Part shown: piece by piece, positions 27,339 through 36,163 of the stretch
Position numbering within the stretch: position 1 is the first letter of the stretch
How the letters are laid out: the number at the start of each line of letters is the position of its first letter
Assembly (NCBI RefSeq): GCF_001897285.1
Contig: NZ_MKSM01000064.1
Span: 72,372 to 136,371, forward strand
Source of the DNA: Nitrobacter sp. 62-23
GTDB taxonomy: Bacteria; Pseudomonadota; Alphaproteobacteria; Rhizobiales; Xanthobacteraceae
DNA length: 64,000 nt
Direction: 5' to 3'
Program-made: the position numbers and the translations under genes
Notes under the pieces: generated by a model
Database searches by the model: none
What the model saw: only the letters and a program-made list of their open reading frames with translations
What the model was told of the DNA's origin: nothing

Positions 27339-27673
27339 CACACCAGCGCTCCGCCGCCGAACGAAAAGAAGGACAGGAAGAAGGAAGAGGCTGCGAAGGC
27401 GATCGACAGGCCGAAGACGATCTGCACCAGCCGGCGGAAACCTCCGCTCGTGTCGCCGAAGGCTAGCGTGAGGCCGGTCGTGATGATGATAATGACCGCC
27501 ACGATCTTGGCGACCGGCCCCTCGATAGATTCGAGGATCTTCTGAAGCGGTTCTTCCCACGGCATGGAGGAGCCGGAGGCATGGGCCGGCGCCGCCATCA
27601 GCAGCGTCACCGTGGCTAATGCAGTCGCCTCGGCCAGGTGGCTGCGCAAGCGAAGAAGAACAGACGGGATCAT
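27338..27673 (-). CDS. trbC: TrbC, pilin (VirB2 type)
   Basis: 111 residues: an N-terminal signal (ATALATVTLLMAAPAHA) and two hydrophobic helices (IVAVIIIITTGLTLAFG, FGLSIAFAASSFFLSFF) as in conjugative pilins. The start overlaps the trbB stop by 4 bases. Processed by the TraF peptidase in related systems. Confidence 0.93.
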   Translation of the reverse strand: MIPSVLLRLRSHLAEATALATVTLLMAAPAHASGSSMPWEEPLQKILESIEGPVAKIVAVIIIITTGLTLAFGDTSGGFRRLVQIVFGLSIAFAASSFFLSFFSFGGGALV

Positions 27674-28674
27674 TCAGGATCTCCATTCGACGGGTGTTGA
27701 AGACGGGATGGGAGCAGCGCGTTGAGCGTGCGGTAGTCGCCGGTGGCCGGATCGAGCCCATTGACATGGGCGATCTCGGCGAGGCGGCGCTCAGTGCCGC
27801 GACCGGAGAGAACGGCAATGACGTCGATGGTCTCGGCGATCAGGGCACGGGGGACCGTGACGACGGCCTCCTGCACGAGCTGCTCCAGGCGGCGCAACGC
27901 GCCGAGCGCCGTGTTGGCATGGATGGTGCCGACCCCACCGGGATGCCCGGTGCCCCAGGCTTTGAGGAGATCGAGTGCTTCGCTGCCACGCACCTCGCCG
28001 ACCGGAATGCGATCGGGACGCAAGCGCAGCGACGACTTCACCAGATCGGAGAGCGACGCGACACCATCCTTCGTCCGCAGCGCGACCAGGTTCGGCGCGG
28101 CGCATTGCAGCTCGCGCGTATCCTCGATCAGCACAACGCGGTCGGAGGTTTTCGCCACTTCCGCCAGCAAGGCGTTCGTCAAGGTCGTCTTCCCGGTCGA
28201 GGTGCCGCCGGCAACGAGGATGTTCTTGTGCCGTTCGACCGCGAGCCGCAGCACGTCGGCCTGGCTCTGCGTCATGATGCCGGCCGCGACGTAATCGGCG
28301 AGCGTGAACACGGCGACCGCCGGCTTGCGGATCGCAAAGGTGGGCGCCATCACCACTGGGGGCAACAGGCCCTCGAAGCGTTCGCCAGTCTCGGGCAGCT
28401 CGGCCGAGACGCGCGGTGAGCCGGGATGCACCTCGGCGCCGACATGATGCGCGACCAGTCGCACGATGCGCTCGCCATCGGCCGGGATCAGCACGTCGTC
28501 GGTGGCGACAAGACCTTCGCGCAGCCGGTCGACCCAGAGCCGGCCATCGGGATTCAACATCACTTCGACGACGGCGGGGTCTTCGAGGTAGCGGGCGATC
28601 GCGGGGCCGAGCGCTGTGCGCAGCATGCGCGCACCACGCGACAGTCCTTCGTTGCTGTGATGATGACCCGGCAT
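27670..28674 (-). CDS. trbB: TrbB, conjugation ATPase (VirB11 type)
   Basis: 334 residues from the ATG at 28674 ([10 protein letters not shown]). Hexameric secretion ATPase: Walker A GGTSTGKT (156-163), Asp box [12 protein letters not shown], Walker [16 protein letters not shown] and the His box [12 protein letters not shown]. First gene of the trb operon. Its promoter region holds the CGTAG-repeat motif at 28774-28817. In related elements copG and traG lie immediately upstream; here they are 23 kb away. Confidence 0.95.
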   Translation of the reverse strand: MPGHHHSNEGLSRGARMLRTALGPAIARYLEDPAVVEVMLNPDGRLWVDRLREGLVATDDVLIPADGERIVRLVAHHVGAEVHPGSPRVSAELPETGERFEGLLPPVVMAPTFAIRKPAVAVFTLADYVAAGIMTQSQADVLRLAVERHKNILVAGGTSTGKTTLTNALLAEVAKTSDRVVLIEDTRELQCAAPNLVALRTKDGVASLSDLVKSSLRLRPDRIPVGEVRGSEALDLLKAWGTGHPGGVGTIHANTALGALRRLEQLVQEAVVTVPRALIAETIDVIAVLSGRGTERRLAEIAHVNGLDPATGDYRTLNALLPSRLQHPSNGDPE

Positions 28675-28773
28675 CGTGCCCCACTCTGGCCATCCGCGAG
28701 ACGGTTGGATGGCGACGGGGACAATCAAGAAAGGCAAAACTTACGGTCGGGCAACAGGATTTATTTGAAAGTT

Positions 28774-28817
28774 CGTAGTGCGCCGTAGTTCGTCGTAGAG
28801 GGTCGAAAAAATACTTG
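28774..28817 (-). promoter_or_regulatory. CGTAG-repeat promoter motif upstream of trbB
   Basis: On the plus strand CGTAG occurs at 28774, 28784 and 28794, exactly 10 bases apart (one helical turn), followed after 4 bases by TCGAAAAAATACTTG (28803-28817). The same arrangement, CGTAG-N5-CGTAG-N4-TCGAAAAAATACTTG with the same spacing, lies upstream of traG at 54371-54404. Position and conservation point to a shared operator or promoter of the two transfer operons. Confidence 0.55.
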
Positions 28818-28900
28818 AAATACTCGGTCTGGCGGGCCGACGTATTTTTCCGTCCCTCGGACGTCACAGACCAAATCAAACGCAACACTCCGCGCAACAA

Positions 28901-29788
28901 CTAGTTACGCGATCTTAGAGCTTCAAGAAACGTCGTCAGAACTGGGTTTGCATTGTCCGGCTTCCAACAGGCGATGTAGCCAAGTCGCGTGGCACCGTTG
29001 CCGTCATGAAGAGGGCGAAACACGACGCCAAGGCTGGTCAGTCCAGCGGCGGATTCGCACTGAAGGCTGATGCCCTCTCCGCCAGCCACTTCGCTCAGAA
29101 TGCTCTCTCGGCTCAGATAGCGCGTGACGATCTGCGGATGGTCCGACGGCGCGGCGAGATGCTGAACGAGGATCATGCGGATATCGGGACCTGGATCGTG
29201 ATGGCTGACGAGAAAGCGTTCGTCCTTCAGCTCCGGCCAATAGATAAGCGTCTTTTCCGCGAGCGGATGATCGACCGGCAGCGCGACGACGAGATGCTCC
29301 GACCAGAGTGCGATCGACTCGAAGATTGGGCACCTGCCCGCGTCGCCGAGGACAACGGCCAAGTCCACCCTTCCGGAATAAAGACCAGCAATAATCTCGA
29401 TAAAGGGCGCCTCGAGCAACTCGACGTCGATATCCGGATGGCGCCGCCGGAAGGCGCGCACGAGTGCGACCAAAGCACCAGTCGAGAGGGACTTGTAAAA
29501 GCCGACGACAAGATGCCCGCACGTCCCGGCGCCGCAAGCTTTCGTGCGCTCGCAGAGCTGCTCGAAACCATCTACAAGACGGCGTGCCTGGTCAACGAAT
29601 GCTTCGCCAACTCGCGTGAGCCGCGCACCTGACGTCGAGCGCTCAAAAAGGCTGACGCCAAGCTCTTCCTCAGCCTCCTTGATACGCTTGCTGATGATCG
29701 GCTGTCTGACATTGAACTCGTGCGCAGCCGCACTGAAGCTCCCGTTGCGAGCGCTGGCGACGATGTAGCGAAGATGGCGCAGGTCCAA
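28901..29788 (-). CDS. LysR-family transcriptional regulator
   Basis: 295 residues. The N-terminal winged helix is typical (MDLRHLRYIVASARNGSFSA, RQPIISKRIKEAEEELGVSLF); the rest is the substrate-binding effector domain (LVVGFYKSLSTGALVALVRAF). It reads toward trbB on the same strand, 226 bases before it, so it could regulate the trb operon, or be the first gene of the cargo block. Ligand unknown. Confidence 0.9.
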   Translation of the reverse strand: MDLRHLRYIVASARNGSFSAAAHEFNVRQPIISKRIKEAEEELGVSLFERSTSGARLTRVGEAFVDQARRLVDGFEQLCERTKACGAGTCGHLVVGFYKSLSTGALVALVRAFRRRHPDIDVELLEAPFIEIIAGLYSGRVDLAVVLGDAGRCPIFESIALWSEHLVVALPVDHPLAEKTLIYWPELKDERFLVSHHDPGPDIRMILVQHLAAPSDHPQIVTRYLSRESILSEVAGGEGISLQCESAAGLTSLGVVFRPLHDGNGATRLGYIACWKPDNANPVLTTFLEALRSRN

Positions 29789-29946
29789 AAGCTTCCTCCT
29801 GGAGCCACACGCGCCGTATCGTCGTTCTATCCCTTTACCTTCGGTCCCACTTTAAGGTTCACAGGGATGATAGAAGCGACCTAAATCAGATACTGATGGC
29901 GCGATTGTTTCAAAGCAGATTCGTGATCTTCTTGGACGATAAAGTC

Positions 29947-29979
29947 CTTAAGCGCTCCCCTGCTTAAGGCAGTCTTAAG
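29947..29979 (+). promoter_or_regulatory. PmrA/QseB-type response-regulator boxes before a gene relic
   Basis: CTTAAG occurs at 29947, 29963 and 29974. The last two form CTTAAG-N5-CTTAAG (29963-29979), the direct-repeat box of PmrA/QseB-type regulators. The identical arrangement, with nearly the same spacer (GCAGT against GCAGC), lies between dsbD and the response-regulator gene at 39358-39374. Downstream, GGAGGAAAG and an ATG at 30013 start a frame that stops after 11 codons, so the controlled gene has been lost. Confidence 0.55.
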
Positions 29980-30042
29980 GGGGCGGCGGCGGCCCACGCA
30001 ACGGAGGAAAGAATGCAACTCTGCCATCATAGTGATCGTTAT

Positions 30043-30335
30043 TCATGAAGATGCGTTCACAGCTGGCCGCCCACCCGGCAGATCGTGATAACTCGTCCCC
30101 TCATCGCGCAGCGCGCGGTCGATCAGGCCGAAGTAGCGAGTCGGTCCGATGGGATTGATCTGGCCGGTCGAGGTAATGCCAACGAGCAGCCGGCAGCCAG
30201 GCGCGAAGAACTGCTCGGCGACCAGGACGGCGAAGGGTGTTCTGACGACGCAGCCGACGATCCCGACCTCGCCGACGCCGTCGATGTCGAAGGCGAGAAG
30301 CTCTGTGTAGTATAGAAGGCCAAGAACCCTTCATG
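30043..30335 (-). pseudogene. Nucleoside-phosphorylase-like remnant
   Basis: The minus-strand frame ending at TGA 30043-30045 reads without a start codon through GLLYYTELLAFD, GIVGCVVRTPFAVLVAEQFF, GCRLLVGITSTGQINPIG and FGLIDRALRDEGTSYHDL, the N-terminal half pattern of uridine/nucleoside phosphorylase-like proteins. It is truncated at both ends (about 95 codons). Relic of a gene from the same cargo block. Confidence 0.5.
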
Positions 30336-30359
30336 GATACGCCCAATGCCCGTCCGCTT

Positions 30360-30452
30360 GAGACAGCGGACGACGCTGCAGATAGCGACCGGACCGCTAA
30401 GTGATCGCTGGGGACGCAAGGGACTGATCGTCGCGGGCATCTGGGTGCATCT
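30360..30452 (+). pseudogene. Major-facilitator transporter remnant
   Basis: A short plus-strand frame contains IATGPLSDRWGRKGLIVAGIWVH, broken here at position 30452 by loss of frame. GPLSDRWGRK is the loop 2-3 signature of major-facilitator transporters. Nothing else of the gene is recognisable nearby apart from a possible out-of-frame continuation. Deleted or decayed gene. Confidence 0.5.
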
Positions 30453-30656
30453 TCCCGCTGTTCTTCGCGGGGTTCGGTCTCGGTGTCGAGCGGATCGGTC
30501 TCCTCAAGGCAGTCTATCCCGCCAGGTGGAGAACGGCATCCCGTCTCGTCGGTCGCCCGCCTGATGATCGTCAGTCTCGGTCGACCTCGGAGTAGGCACG
30601 GACCGTCTCAATCCCACCTTGGCGAACTCGAAATTACCGCAATTTTGATCGAGCCC

Positions 30657-31436
30657 TCAGCCGACGAGGCCGCGGACGACCACGTAGACGCCAACGCCCG
30701 CGACTATCACGGCGAACACAATAGACAAGGTTCGCTTCTGCCTCGCCAGCCGCGCAGCGAGCCGGCCGCCGAAAAGACTGCCGGCGATGCCGCCCAACAC
30801 AAACATGACGACCAACCGCCAGTCGATTAATCCGGAAAGCGCGTAGTTCGTGGCCGTCGCCAGTCCGAAGGCGAAGACTGATACCAGGGAGGATCCGATT
30901 GCAGCCAGCAAGGGCATTCTCGCCCCGGCAACAAGGCCCGGCACGACCAGGAAGCCACCGCCGATACCGAAGAATCCTGCAAACAGCCCTGCCCCACCTC
31001 CGAAAGCCGCCAGACGCGGAGCAACTGCCGCCACACTTTCCTTCGTCAATGGAACGAATTCCTTGATCTCGCCCTTCGGCTTTCTGAGCGTCAAGAGTGC
31101 GATTGCGATCATCAGCAATCCGAACAGGAAGAGCAGCCGCTGACCATCGAACGACTTGCCGATCGTCGAGCCCAGACTGGCGCCGACAATGCCGCAAGCT
31201 GCGAACACCAGCGCGCAAGGCCAATGCACATTGCCGGCGCGGGCATGAACGACCAGGCTCGATAGCGCACTCAGTGCAACAGCCACCGCGCTAGTCCCAA
31301 TGGCCACGTGCGTTGATTGTACGCCTACCCCGTAGACGAGAAGCGGGACGGCGAGGATAGAACCTCCCCCGCCGATCAGCCCGAGAACGATCCCCACCAG
31401 GGTCCCGGATCCGGCTGCGAGTATGTCATGGATCAT
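30657..31436 (-). CDS. TauE/SafE-family sulfite/sulfur-anion exporter
   Basis: 259 residues from the ATG at 31436. Eight membrane segments with the two family half-repeats, each opening with a glycine-rich stretch (GIVLGLIGGGGSILAVPLL and GLFAGFFGIGGGFLVVPGL). Probably moves sulfite or another sulfur anion out of the cell. Fourteen bases after the SQR gene on the same strand, so it would remove the end product of sulfide oxidation by SQR and persulfide dioxygenase. Confidence 0.9.
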   Translation of the reverse strand: MIHDILAAGSGTLVGIVLGLIGGGGSILAVPLLVYGVGVQSTHVAIGTSAVAVALSALSSLVVHARAGNVHWPCALVFAACGIVGASLGSTIGKSFDGQRLLFLFGLLMIAIALLTLRKPKGEIKEFVPLTKESVAAVAPRLAAFGGGAGLFAGFFGIGGGFLVVPGLVAGARMPLLAAIGSSLVSVFAFGLATATNYALSGLIDWRLVVMFVLGGIAGSLFGGRLAARLARQKRTLSIVFAVIVAGVGVYVVVRGLVG

Positions 31437-31450
31437 AGACGCGCTCGCCC

Positions 31451-33115
31451 TTAGCGCACGTCGGGAGCGGCCATCCACTCTTTACCCTTGAGCATCGCAT
31501 GCCAATAGATCGGCGGCAGGATTCTCTCCTTCAGCCACCAGGCCGCTCGGGTCGGCTTCTTACCATTCAGGATGAAGGCAGGGAAACTCGGCAGAAGCTT
31601 TCCGCCATATCCGAACTCGGCGAGGACAATTTTGCCGCGCTCGACGGTTAACGGACACGATCCATAACCGTCATACACCGCCTGCTTCGCTCGAAGCCCC
31701 AAATCGACGCATATATTCTCGGCAACGATCGGGGCCTGCTTGCGGGCCGCTGCGGCAGTCTTCGCGTTCGGGGCCGAGCATACATCGCCCAGAGACCAGA
31801 TATTGGCGTATGTCTTGTGCCGCAGGGTTCCCTGGTCCACGTCGACCCATCCGGCTGCGTCCGCCAATGGACTTACACGGATAAAGTCTGGCGCGCACTG
31901 AGGCGGTGTCACGTGGATCATGTCGAATTGCACTTCGACGGTCTCTGCCGGACGATCAGAAGAGGTCTTGGTGAAGTACGCCTTCTTTCCGGGACCATCG
32001 ATAGCGACGAGATTATGTTGGAAATTCAGCTTCGCATCATACTTCTTTACGTATTCCATCAAGGCAGGCACGTAATCAGCAACGCCGAACAGCACGCCGC
32101 CCGCGTTATAGAATCCGACGTCGATGTCGCGGAGATGGCCATGGCGATGCCAATGATCGGCCGACAGATACATCGCCTTCTGCGGTGCGCCCGCGCACTT
32201 GATCGGCATCGACGGCTGCGTAAAGACCGCATTTCCTGATTTCAGTGAACGGACGAGTTTCCAGGTATAGGGTGCAAGATCGAAGCGATAGTTGGAGGTC
32301 ACACCGTTGCGGCCGAGTGTTTCGGTCAGTCCATCAACCTTTGCCCAATCGAGCTTCAGGCCGGGGCAGACGACGAGACGGTCGTACTTTACAACGCGGC
32401 AGCCTTCCAGAATGACGGCATTCTCACTCGGCTCGAACGCGGTGACGGCAGCTTTGATCCAGGTCACGTCAGAGGGTACGACCGACGCCATCGTATGGAC
32501 GGTAGTCGTTGCGTCAAAGATACCGGCGCCGACCATAGTCCATCCGGGTTGGTAATAGTGAATGTCGGCGGGATCGATGATAGCGATGTCAAGGTCTGGC
32601 GCGCGCGCCAGAAGACTCGATGCGCAGGCAATACCAGCGGCACCGCCGCCGACGACAACGACGTCATAGCTTGCGTCTGCCAGGTGCCCTGGGGTCTTGC
32701 CGCCGTTGGCAATCCTCCGCGCGATGCCGGACATATCGTAACCGGCTGCTTTGGCCGCTCCGAGAAGTGCCGGAAGGGGTTTCGTGGATGCGTTGGCCAA
32801 ACACCACAGCGACGTGGATCGTGTTCCGGTACGACAGAATGCCAAGGTCGGTTTCGGCAGGCTCTTCGATATCTGTCCAAATTTCACGGCATCGTCATCA
32901 GACATCTTGCCGGAAACAACCGGCAGATGGACGAACTCAAGTCCGCGGGCGGACGCTGCCACTTCCAATTCCCGAGCCGATGGTTGATCGGCGGCCTCAC
33001 CGTCTGGTCGGTTGCAGATGATGGAACGGAAACCGGCCTCCTTCAGCGCGATCATATCCTGCGGCATAATCTGCGCCGACACGCTCAGCTCATCGGATAA
33101 TTTCTTCACATCCAT
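31451..33115 (-). CDS. Blh-type rhodanese/phosphatase domain fused to sulfide:quinone oxidoreductase
   Basis: 554 residues, a fusion. Residues 1-110 are a DUF442 (Blh/PTP-like) domain with the cysteine loop C94-RTGT-R99-S. From residue 150 there is a type II sulfide:quinone oxidoreductase: FAD-binding GGGAAG (156-161), C307 in KCAGAPQKAMYL and C446 in GDVCSAPNAKTAAA, which correspond to the redox cysteine pair of SQR, and HVTPPQ near 401-406. SQR oxidises sulfide to a persulfide and feeds electrons to quinone; the fused domain may handle the sulfane sulfur. Same operon as persulfide dioxygenase (41-base gap). Confidence 0.92.
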   Translation of the reverse strand: MDVKKLSDELSVSAQIMPQDMIALKEAGFRSIICNRPDGEAADQPSARELEVAASARGLEFVHLPVVSGKMSDDDAVKFGQISKSLPKPTLAFCRTGTRSTSLWCLANASTKPLPALLGAAKAAGYDMSGIARRIANGGKTPGHLADASYDVVVVGGGAAGIACASSLLARAPDLDIAIIDPADIHYYQPGWTMVGAGIFDATTTVHTMASVVPSDVTWIKAAVTAFEPSENAVILEGCRVVKYDRLVVCPGLKLDWAKVDGLTETLGRNGVTSNYRFDLAPYTWKLVRSLKSGNAVFTQPSMPIKCAGAPQKAMYLSADHWHRHGHLRDIDVGFYNAGGVLFGVADYVPALMEYVKKYDAKLNFQHNLVAIDGPGKKAYFTKTSSDRPAETVEVQFDMIHVTPPQCAPDFIRVSPLADAAGWVDVDQGTLRHKTYANIWSLGDVCSAPNAKTAAAARKQAPIVAENICVDLGLRAKQAVYDGYGSCPLTVERGKIVLAEFGYGGKLLPSFPAFILNGKKPTRAAWWLKERILPPIYWHAMLKGKEWMAAPDVR

Positions 33116-33156
33116 GCGTTTTCCTTCCCTCTCCTATCGGGCTTGTTGTCCTGCAT

Positions 33157-34044
33157 TTAGAGTGTGTTGATCGGCACCTTCAGAAAGGTCTTTCCACTTT
33201 CGTCCGGTTCAGGCAGGTGTCCCGCGCGCGTGTTGACCTGAAGCGACGGCACGATGAGGCGCGGCATCGAGAGGGTCTTGTCGCGGGCTTCGCGCATTTG
33301 CACGAAGCTATCTTCGCTCACACCATCGCGAACATGGATGTTGTGCATGCGCTCTTCGCGGACAGTCGTTTCCCAGCGAATGTCGCGACCATTGGGTCCG
33401 TAGTCGTGGCATAGAAACAACCGGGTTTCTGGCGGCAATGTCTCAAGGAGCTTCCGAACGGAGCGATAGAGTGTGCGGGCGTCGCCGCCTGGAAAATCAG
33501 CCCGCGCGGTACCTCCATCAGGCATGAACAATGTGTCGCCGGTGAAGGCCGCGTCTCCGACGACGTGGGTCGTGCAGGCCGGCGTATGTCCCGGGGTATG
33601 CATGACAATCGCGGTGATATTGCCGATCGAATAAGTATCGCCATCCTTGAATAGTCGATCGAATTGACTGCCGTCGCGCTTGAACTCGGTGCCTTCGTTG
33701 AAGATTTTTCCGAAGGTCTCCTGCACGGTCAAAATGTGCTCACCGATTCCGAGTTTACCGCCAAGCTGTCGTTGGATGTACGGCGCAGCCGAAAGATGAT
33801 CGGCGTGTGCGTGGGTTTCGATGAGCCAATCGACTTGCAACCTGTTATCACGGATATAGGCGATGATCCGATCTGCCGATGTGTAGCTGATACGGCCAGC
33901 CGCGTAGTCGATGTCCATGACAGAATCGATCACCGCGCAGGACGACGAGGACGGATCCTTGACGACATAGCTGATGGTGTTGGTCTCGGGATCGAAGAAC
34001 GGCGTAACCTCGGGCTTAACCGCGAGATCGATCGGATAGCTCAT
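33157..34044 (-). CDS. Persulfide dioxygenase, metallo-beta-lactamase fold (Blh/ETHE1 type)
   Basis: 295 residues. The iron-binding motif THAHADHLSA follows LIETHAHADH, with further ligands in MHTPGHTPA, FTGDTLF and LFLCHDYGP. This enzyme oxidises glutathione persulfide to sulfite in sulfide detoxification; homologues are controlled by BigR-type repressors. First gene of the operon that continues into SQR and the TauE exporter. Divergent from the peroxiredoxin-ArsR operon across a 308-base A+T-rich region. Confidence 0.9.
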   Translation of the reverse strand: MSYPIDLAVKPEVTPFFDPETNTISYVVKDPSSSSCAVIDSVMDIDYAAGRISYTSADRIIAYIRDNRLQVDWLIETHAHADHLSAAPYIQRQLGGKLGIGEHILTVQETFGKIFNEGTEFKRDGSQFDRLFKDGDTYSIGNITAIVMHTPGHTPACTTHVVGDAAFTGDTLFMPDGGTARADFPGGDARTLYRSVRKLLETLPPETRLFLCHDYGPNGRDIRWETTVREERMHNIHVRDGVSEDSFVQMREARDKTLSMPRLIVPSLQVNTRAGHLPEPDESGKTFLKVPINTL

Positions 34045-34352
34045 GGTGAGACTCCCTGGGTCTTCGACCGCTTCCCGATCATCGTGCCGAGGAACGTCCG
34101 CAGACCCTGCCGAGTTTTTCCGCCCCTGCTGATCAACGTCATCAAATCCATCGGAGAGCCATAGGTTTTGCTGTGGCGGACGGCGGTCACGATATCGACC
34201 CGCCGATCACTTACATAATATTATATATATAACTATGTATGTGTGAAATTGATTGAGTCAAGCGGAAAATCATTGATGTGTACAAATGTGCAGCTATATA
34301 ACCATTTCTATAATTATAAACTTATGTAATTGTATGCACTGCCAGGATCATC
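34045..34352. promoter_or_regulatory. Divergent A+T-rich promoter region of the sulfur locus
   Basis: 308 bases between persulfide dioxygenase (minus) and peroxiredoxin (plus). From about 34210 it is strikingly A+T-rich. ATAATATTAT (34215-34224) is a palindrome and ACATA (34213-34217) with TATGT (34234-34238) forms an inverted repeat with 16 bases between, a size an ArsR-family dimer could bind. The ArsR gene 34994-35389 is the obvious candidate regulator. No coding frame. Confidence 0.5.
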
Positions 34353-34997
34353 ATGTGTGACCCCAAGATGGACCTTCTGATGAACGACGTGACGCCTCGC
34401 CCCACTTCCCCCTTGCGGATGGGGGACGCCGCCCCCGACTTCGAAGCCCGATCCACGAAGGGCCCGATCCGGCTTTCCGACTACAGAGGCCGATGGCTGG
34501 TGTTCTTCTCGCACCCGGCAGATTTTACGCCCGTATGCACGACGGAGTTTGTTGCGCTGGCCAAAGCGCAAGACCACTTCGCCGCGCTGGACTGCGCCTT
34601 GTTGGGCCTTTCGGTTGATAGCCTCTATTCGCACCTGGCCTGGACCCGGACGATCACAGAGCTGTTCGCGGTGGAGATTCCATTTCCAGTGATCGAGGAC
34701 CCGTCGATGATGGTAGGCCGTGCCTACGGCATGATTGACGAAACGGCCGAGAACAGCGCGAGTGTGCGGGCAACCTATTTCATAGATCCCGAAGGTGTCA
34801 TTCGCGCGATTACCCACTATCCGCTAACGATCGGCCGCTCGATCGACGAAATGGTGCGGATGGTGGCGGCGCTGCAGGCAACCATGTCGGGCCAGAAGTT
34901 GGCGCCGGCCAACTGGCAGCCCGGAAGGCCGTTACTCCTGCCCGCCGATGAAAAAACGCAAAAGGATACCAACTGGTTCTGCCGGAGCGCCGCATGA
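34353..34997 (+). CDS. Peroxiredoxin (AhpC/TSA family)
   Basis: Up to 214 residues; an ATG at 34380 (MNDVTPRP) may be the true start. The peroxidatic cysteine is in PADFTPVCTTEF, with the arginine in a later conserved segment, and a second cysteine lies near the C-terminus (NWFCRSAA). It reduces peroxides and possibly persulfides. The stop overlaps the ArsR start (ATGA), so the two are coupled. Divergent to the SQR operon. Confidence 0.9.
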   Translation: MCDPKMDLLMNDVTPRPTSPLRMGDAAPDFEARSTKGPIRLSDYRGRWLVFFSHPADFTPVCTTEFVALAKAQDHFAALDCALLGLSVDSLYSHLAWTRTITELFAVEIPFPVIEDPSMMVGRAYGMIDETAENSASVRATYFIDPEGVIRAITHYPLTIGRSIDEMVRMVAALQATMSGQKLAPANWQPGRPLLLPADEKTQKDTNWFCRSAA

Positions 34998-35389
34998 GGG
35001 CGTTATGGCAATCGCGTGAGCAAGCAGATTCTGCAGCGGACAAATTGCGCAAGTTCGCTCAGCCTCAGCGCCTGATGATCCTTTCGCTCCTGCGGGAAGG
35101 CGAAAAGTCCGTGACGGAAATCGATGTGGCAACCAGGATCGGACAGCCTGCGCTCAGCCAGCAACTCGCGGAACTCCGTAAAGCCGAACTCGTCACGACG
35201 CGGCGCCAGGCGAAACAGATCTATTACAGCCTGGCTCATGAATCAGTGGCGCTGTGTGTTCGCAGCATCGAGGCCGTCTTCAATGCCGGGGATCCGAAAC
35301 AGGTCTTGTTGGACATGGCGAGGCCCGATCTCCGCCTAGAGAGTGAAGGCGTCGTGCGCGGAGCGGCGAATTTCGCGCGACTTCGTTGA
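34994..35389 (+). CDS. ArsR-family regulator, SqrR/BigR-like but without the sensor cysteines
   Basis: 131 residues. A typical ArsR winged helix: FAQPQRLMILSLLREGEKSV, then PALSQQLAELRKAELVTTRR and KQIYYSLAHES. Next to sulfide genes this should be a SqrR/BigR-type persulfide-sensing repressor, but its sole cysteine is C88. The two sensor positions, by alignment from memory with SqrR (RLMILC and FCSGD), are S31 and N97 here. Its signal is therefore unclear: it may sense something else or act constitutively. Confidence 0.88.
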   Translation: MRALWQSREQADSAADKLRKFAQPQRLMILSLLREGEKSVTEIDVATRIGQPALSQQLAELRKAELVTTRRQAKQIYYSLAHESVALCVRSIEAVFNAGDPKQVLLDMARPDLRLESEGVVRGAANFARLR

Positions 35390-35420
35390 TTGTACGGCTG
35401 CAGATTTCAAGGAGGATTCA

Positions 35421-35999
35421 ATGTCGACCGACGACCGTCCCGTCAGCCGCTTCCCTGTCCCCAGCCTTGCCGACATGCCTGCTGACATACGTGAACGCAT
35501 CGAGGCGGTGCAGGAGAAGTCCGGCTTCATTCCCAACGTGTTCTTGGTGCTGGCCCACCGTCCCGAAGAGTTTCGCGCCTTCTTTGCCTATCATGATGCA
35601 CTGATGGACAAGCCCGGCAATCTCAGCAAAGCCGAGCGCGAGATGATTGTCGTGGCGACCTCCAACGTGAACCAGTGCCAGTATTGCGTCGTCGCGCATG
35701 GCGCGATCCTGCGCATCCGCGCCAAGGACCCGCTGATCGCCGACCAGGTCGCGGTCAATTACCGCAAGGCCGACATCACAGATCGGCAGAAGGCGATGCT
35801 CGATTTCGCGATGAAGGTCAGCCAGTCCGCGCAACTGGTCCGAGATGCTGATATTGAGACGCTCAAGACCCATGGCTTCGACGAGGAGGACGCCTGGGAC
35901 ATCGCGGCCATCGCAGCCTTCTTCGGTCTGTCGAACCGTTTGGCGAACGTCACGAGCATGCGCCCGAACGTCGAATTTTATTCTATGGGCCGCGCTTGA
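35421..35999 (+). CDS. AhpD-like / carboxymuconolactone-decarboxylase-fold peroxidase-related protein
   Basis: 192 residues from the ATG at 35421, preceded by AGGAGGA. CQYCVVAH is the CxxC-x3-H active site of the AhpD family, and the helix pattern matches peroxidase-related CMD proteins (SKAEREMIVVATSNVNQC). It probably takes part in peroxide or thiol reduction with the peroxiredoxin 400 bases upstream on the same strand. A longer open frame upstream lacks a ribosome-binding site. Confidence 0.85.
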   Translation: MSTDDRPVSRFPVPSLADMPADIRERIEAVQEKSGFIPNVFLVLAHRPEEFRAFFAYHDALMDKPGNLSKAEREMIVVATSNVNQCQYCVVAHGAILRIRAKDPLIADQVAVNYRKADITDRQKAMLDFAMKVSQSAQLVRDADIETLKTHGFDEEDAWDIAAIAAFFGLSNRLANVTSMRPNVEFYSMGRA

Positions 36000-36163
36000 G
36001 AGAAGAGCTACGAGATATGTGTTCTTGAATTGGCTAGATTCCTTGCGCACGAGCCGCCGCACCGGTGCGGCCGCTCACGGCGCCAATCCAAAGATGGTGG
36101 TCGGTTTTCAGGTACCTGCATCCGAACACGACGCGTGCCGGACGATCATCCGTATAGCTTCCC

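Larger units (their letters stand above)
29980..30656. other. 677-base gene graveyard
   Basis: Between the LysR gene and the sulfite exporter there is no intact gene. The stretch holds an orphan promoter and ribosome-binding site (ATG 30013, stop after 11 codons), a phosphorylase remnant on the minus strand and a major-facilitator remnant on the plus strand, described separately. From about 30450 to 30656 no family is recognisable. Confidence 0.5.

Noticed and set aside
27075-27818. A 247-codon minus-strand frame extending well upstream of trbD
   Set aside because: Only its last 87 codons are TrbD; the upstream part overlaps trbC and trbB on the same strand in another frame and shows no homology.
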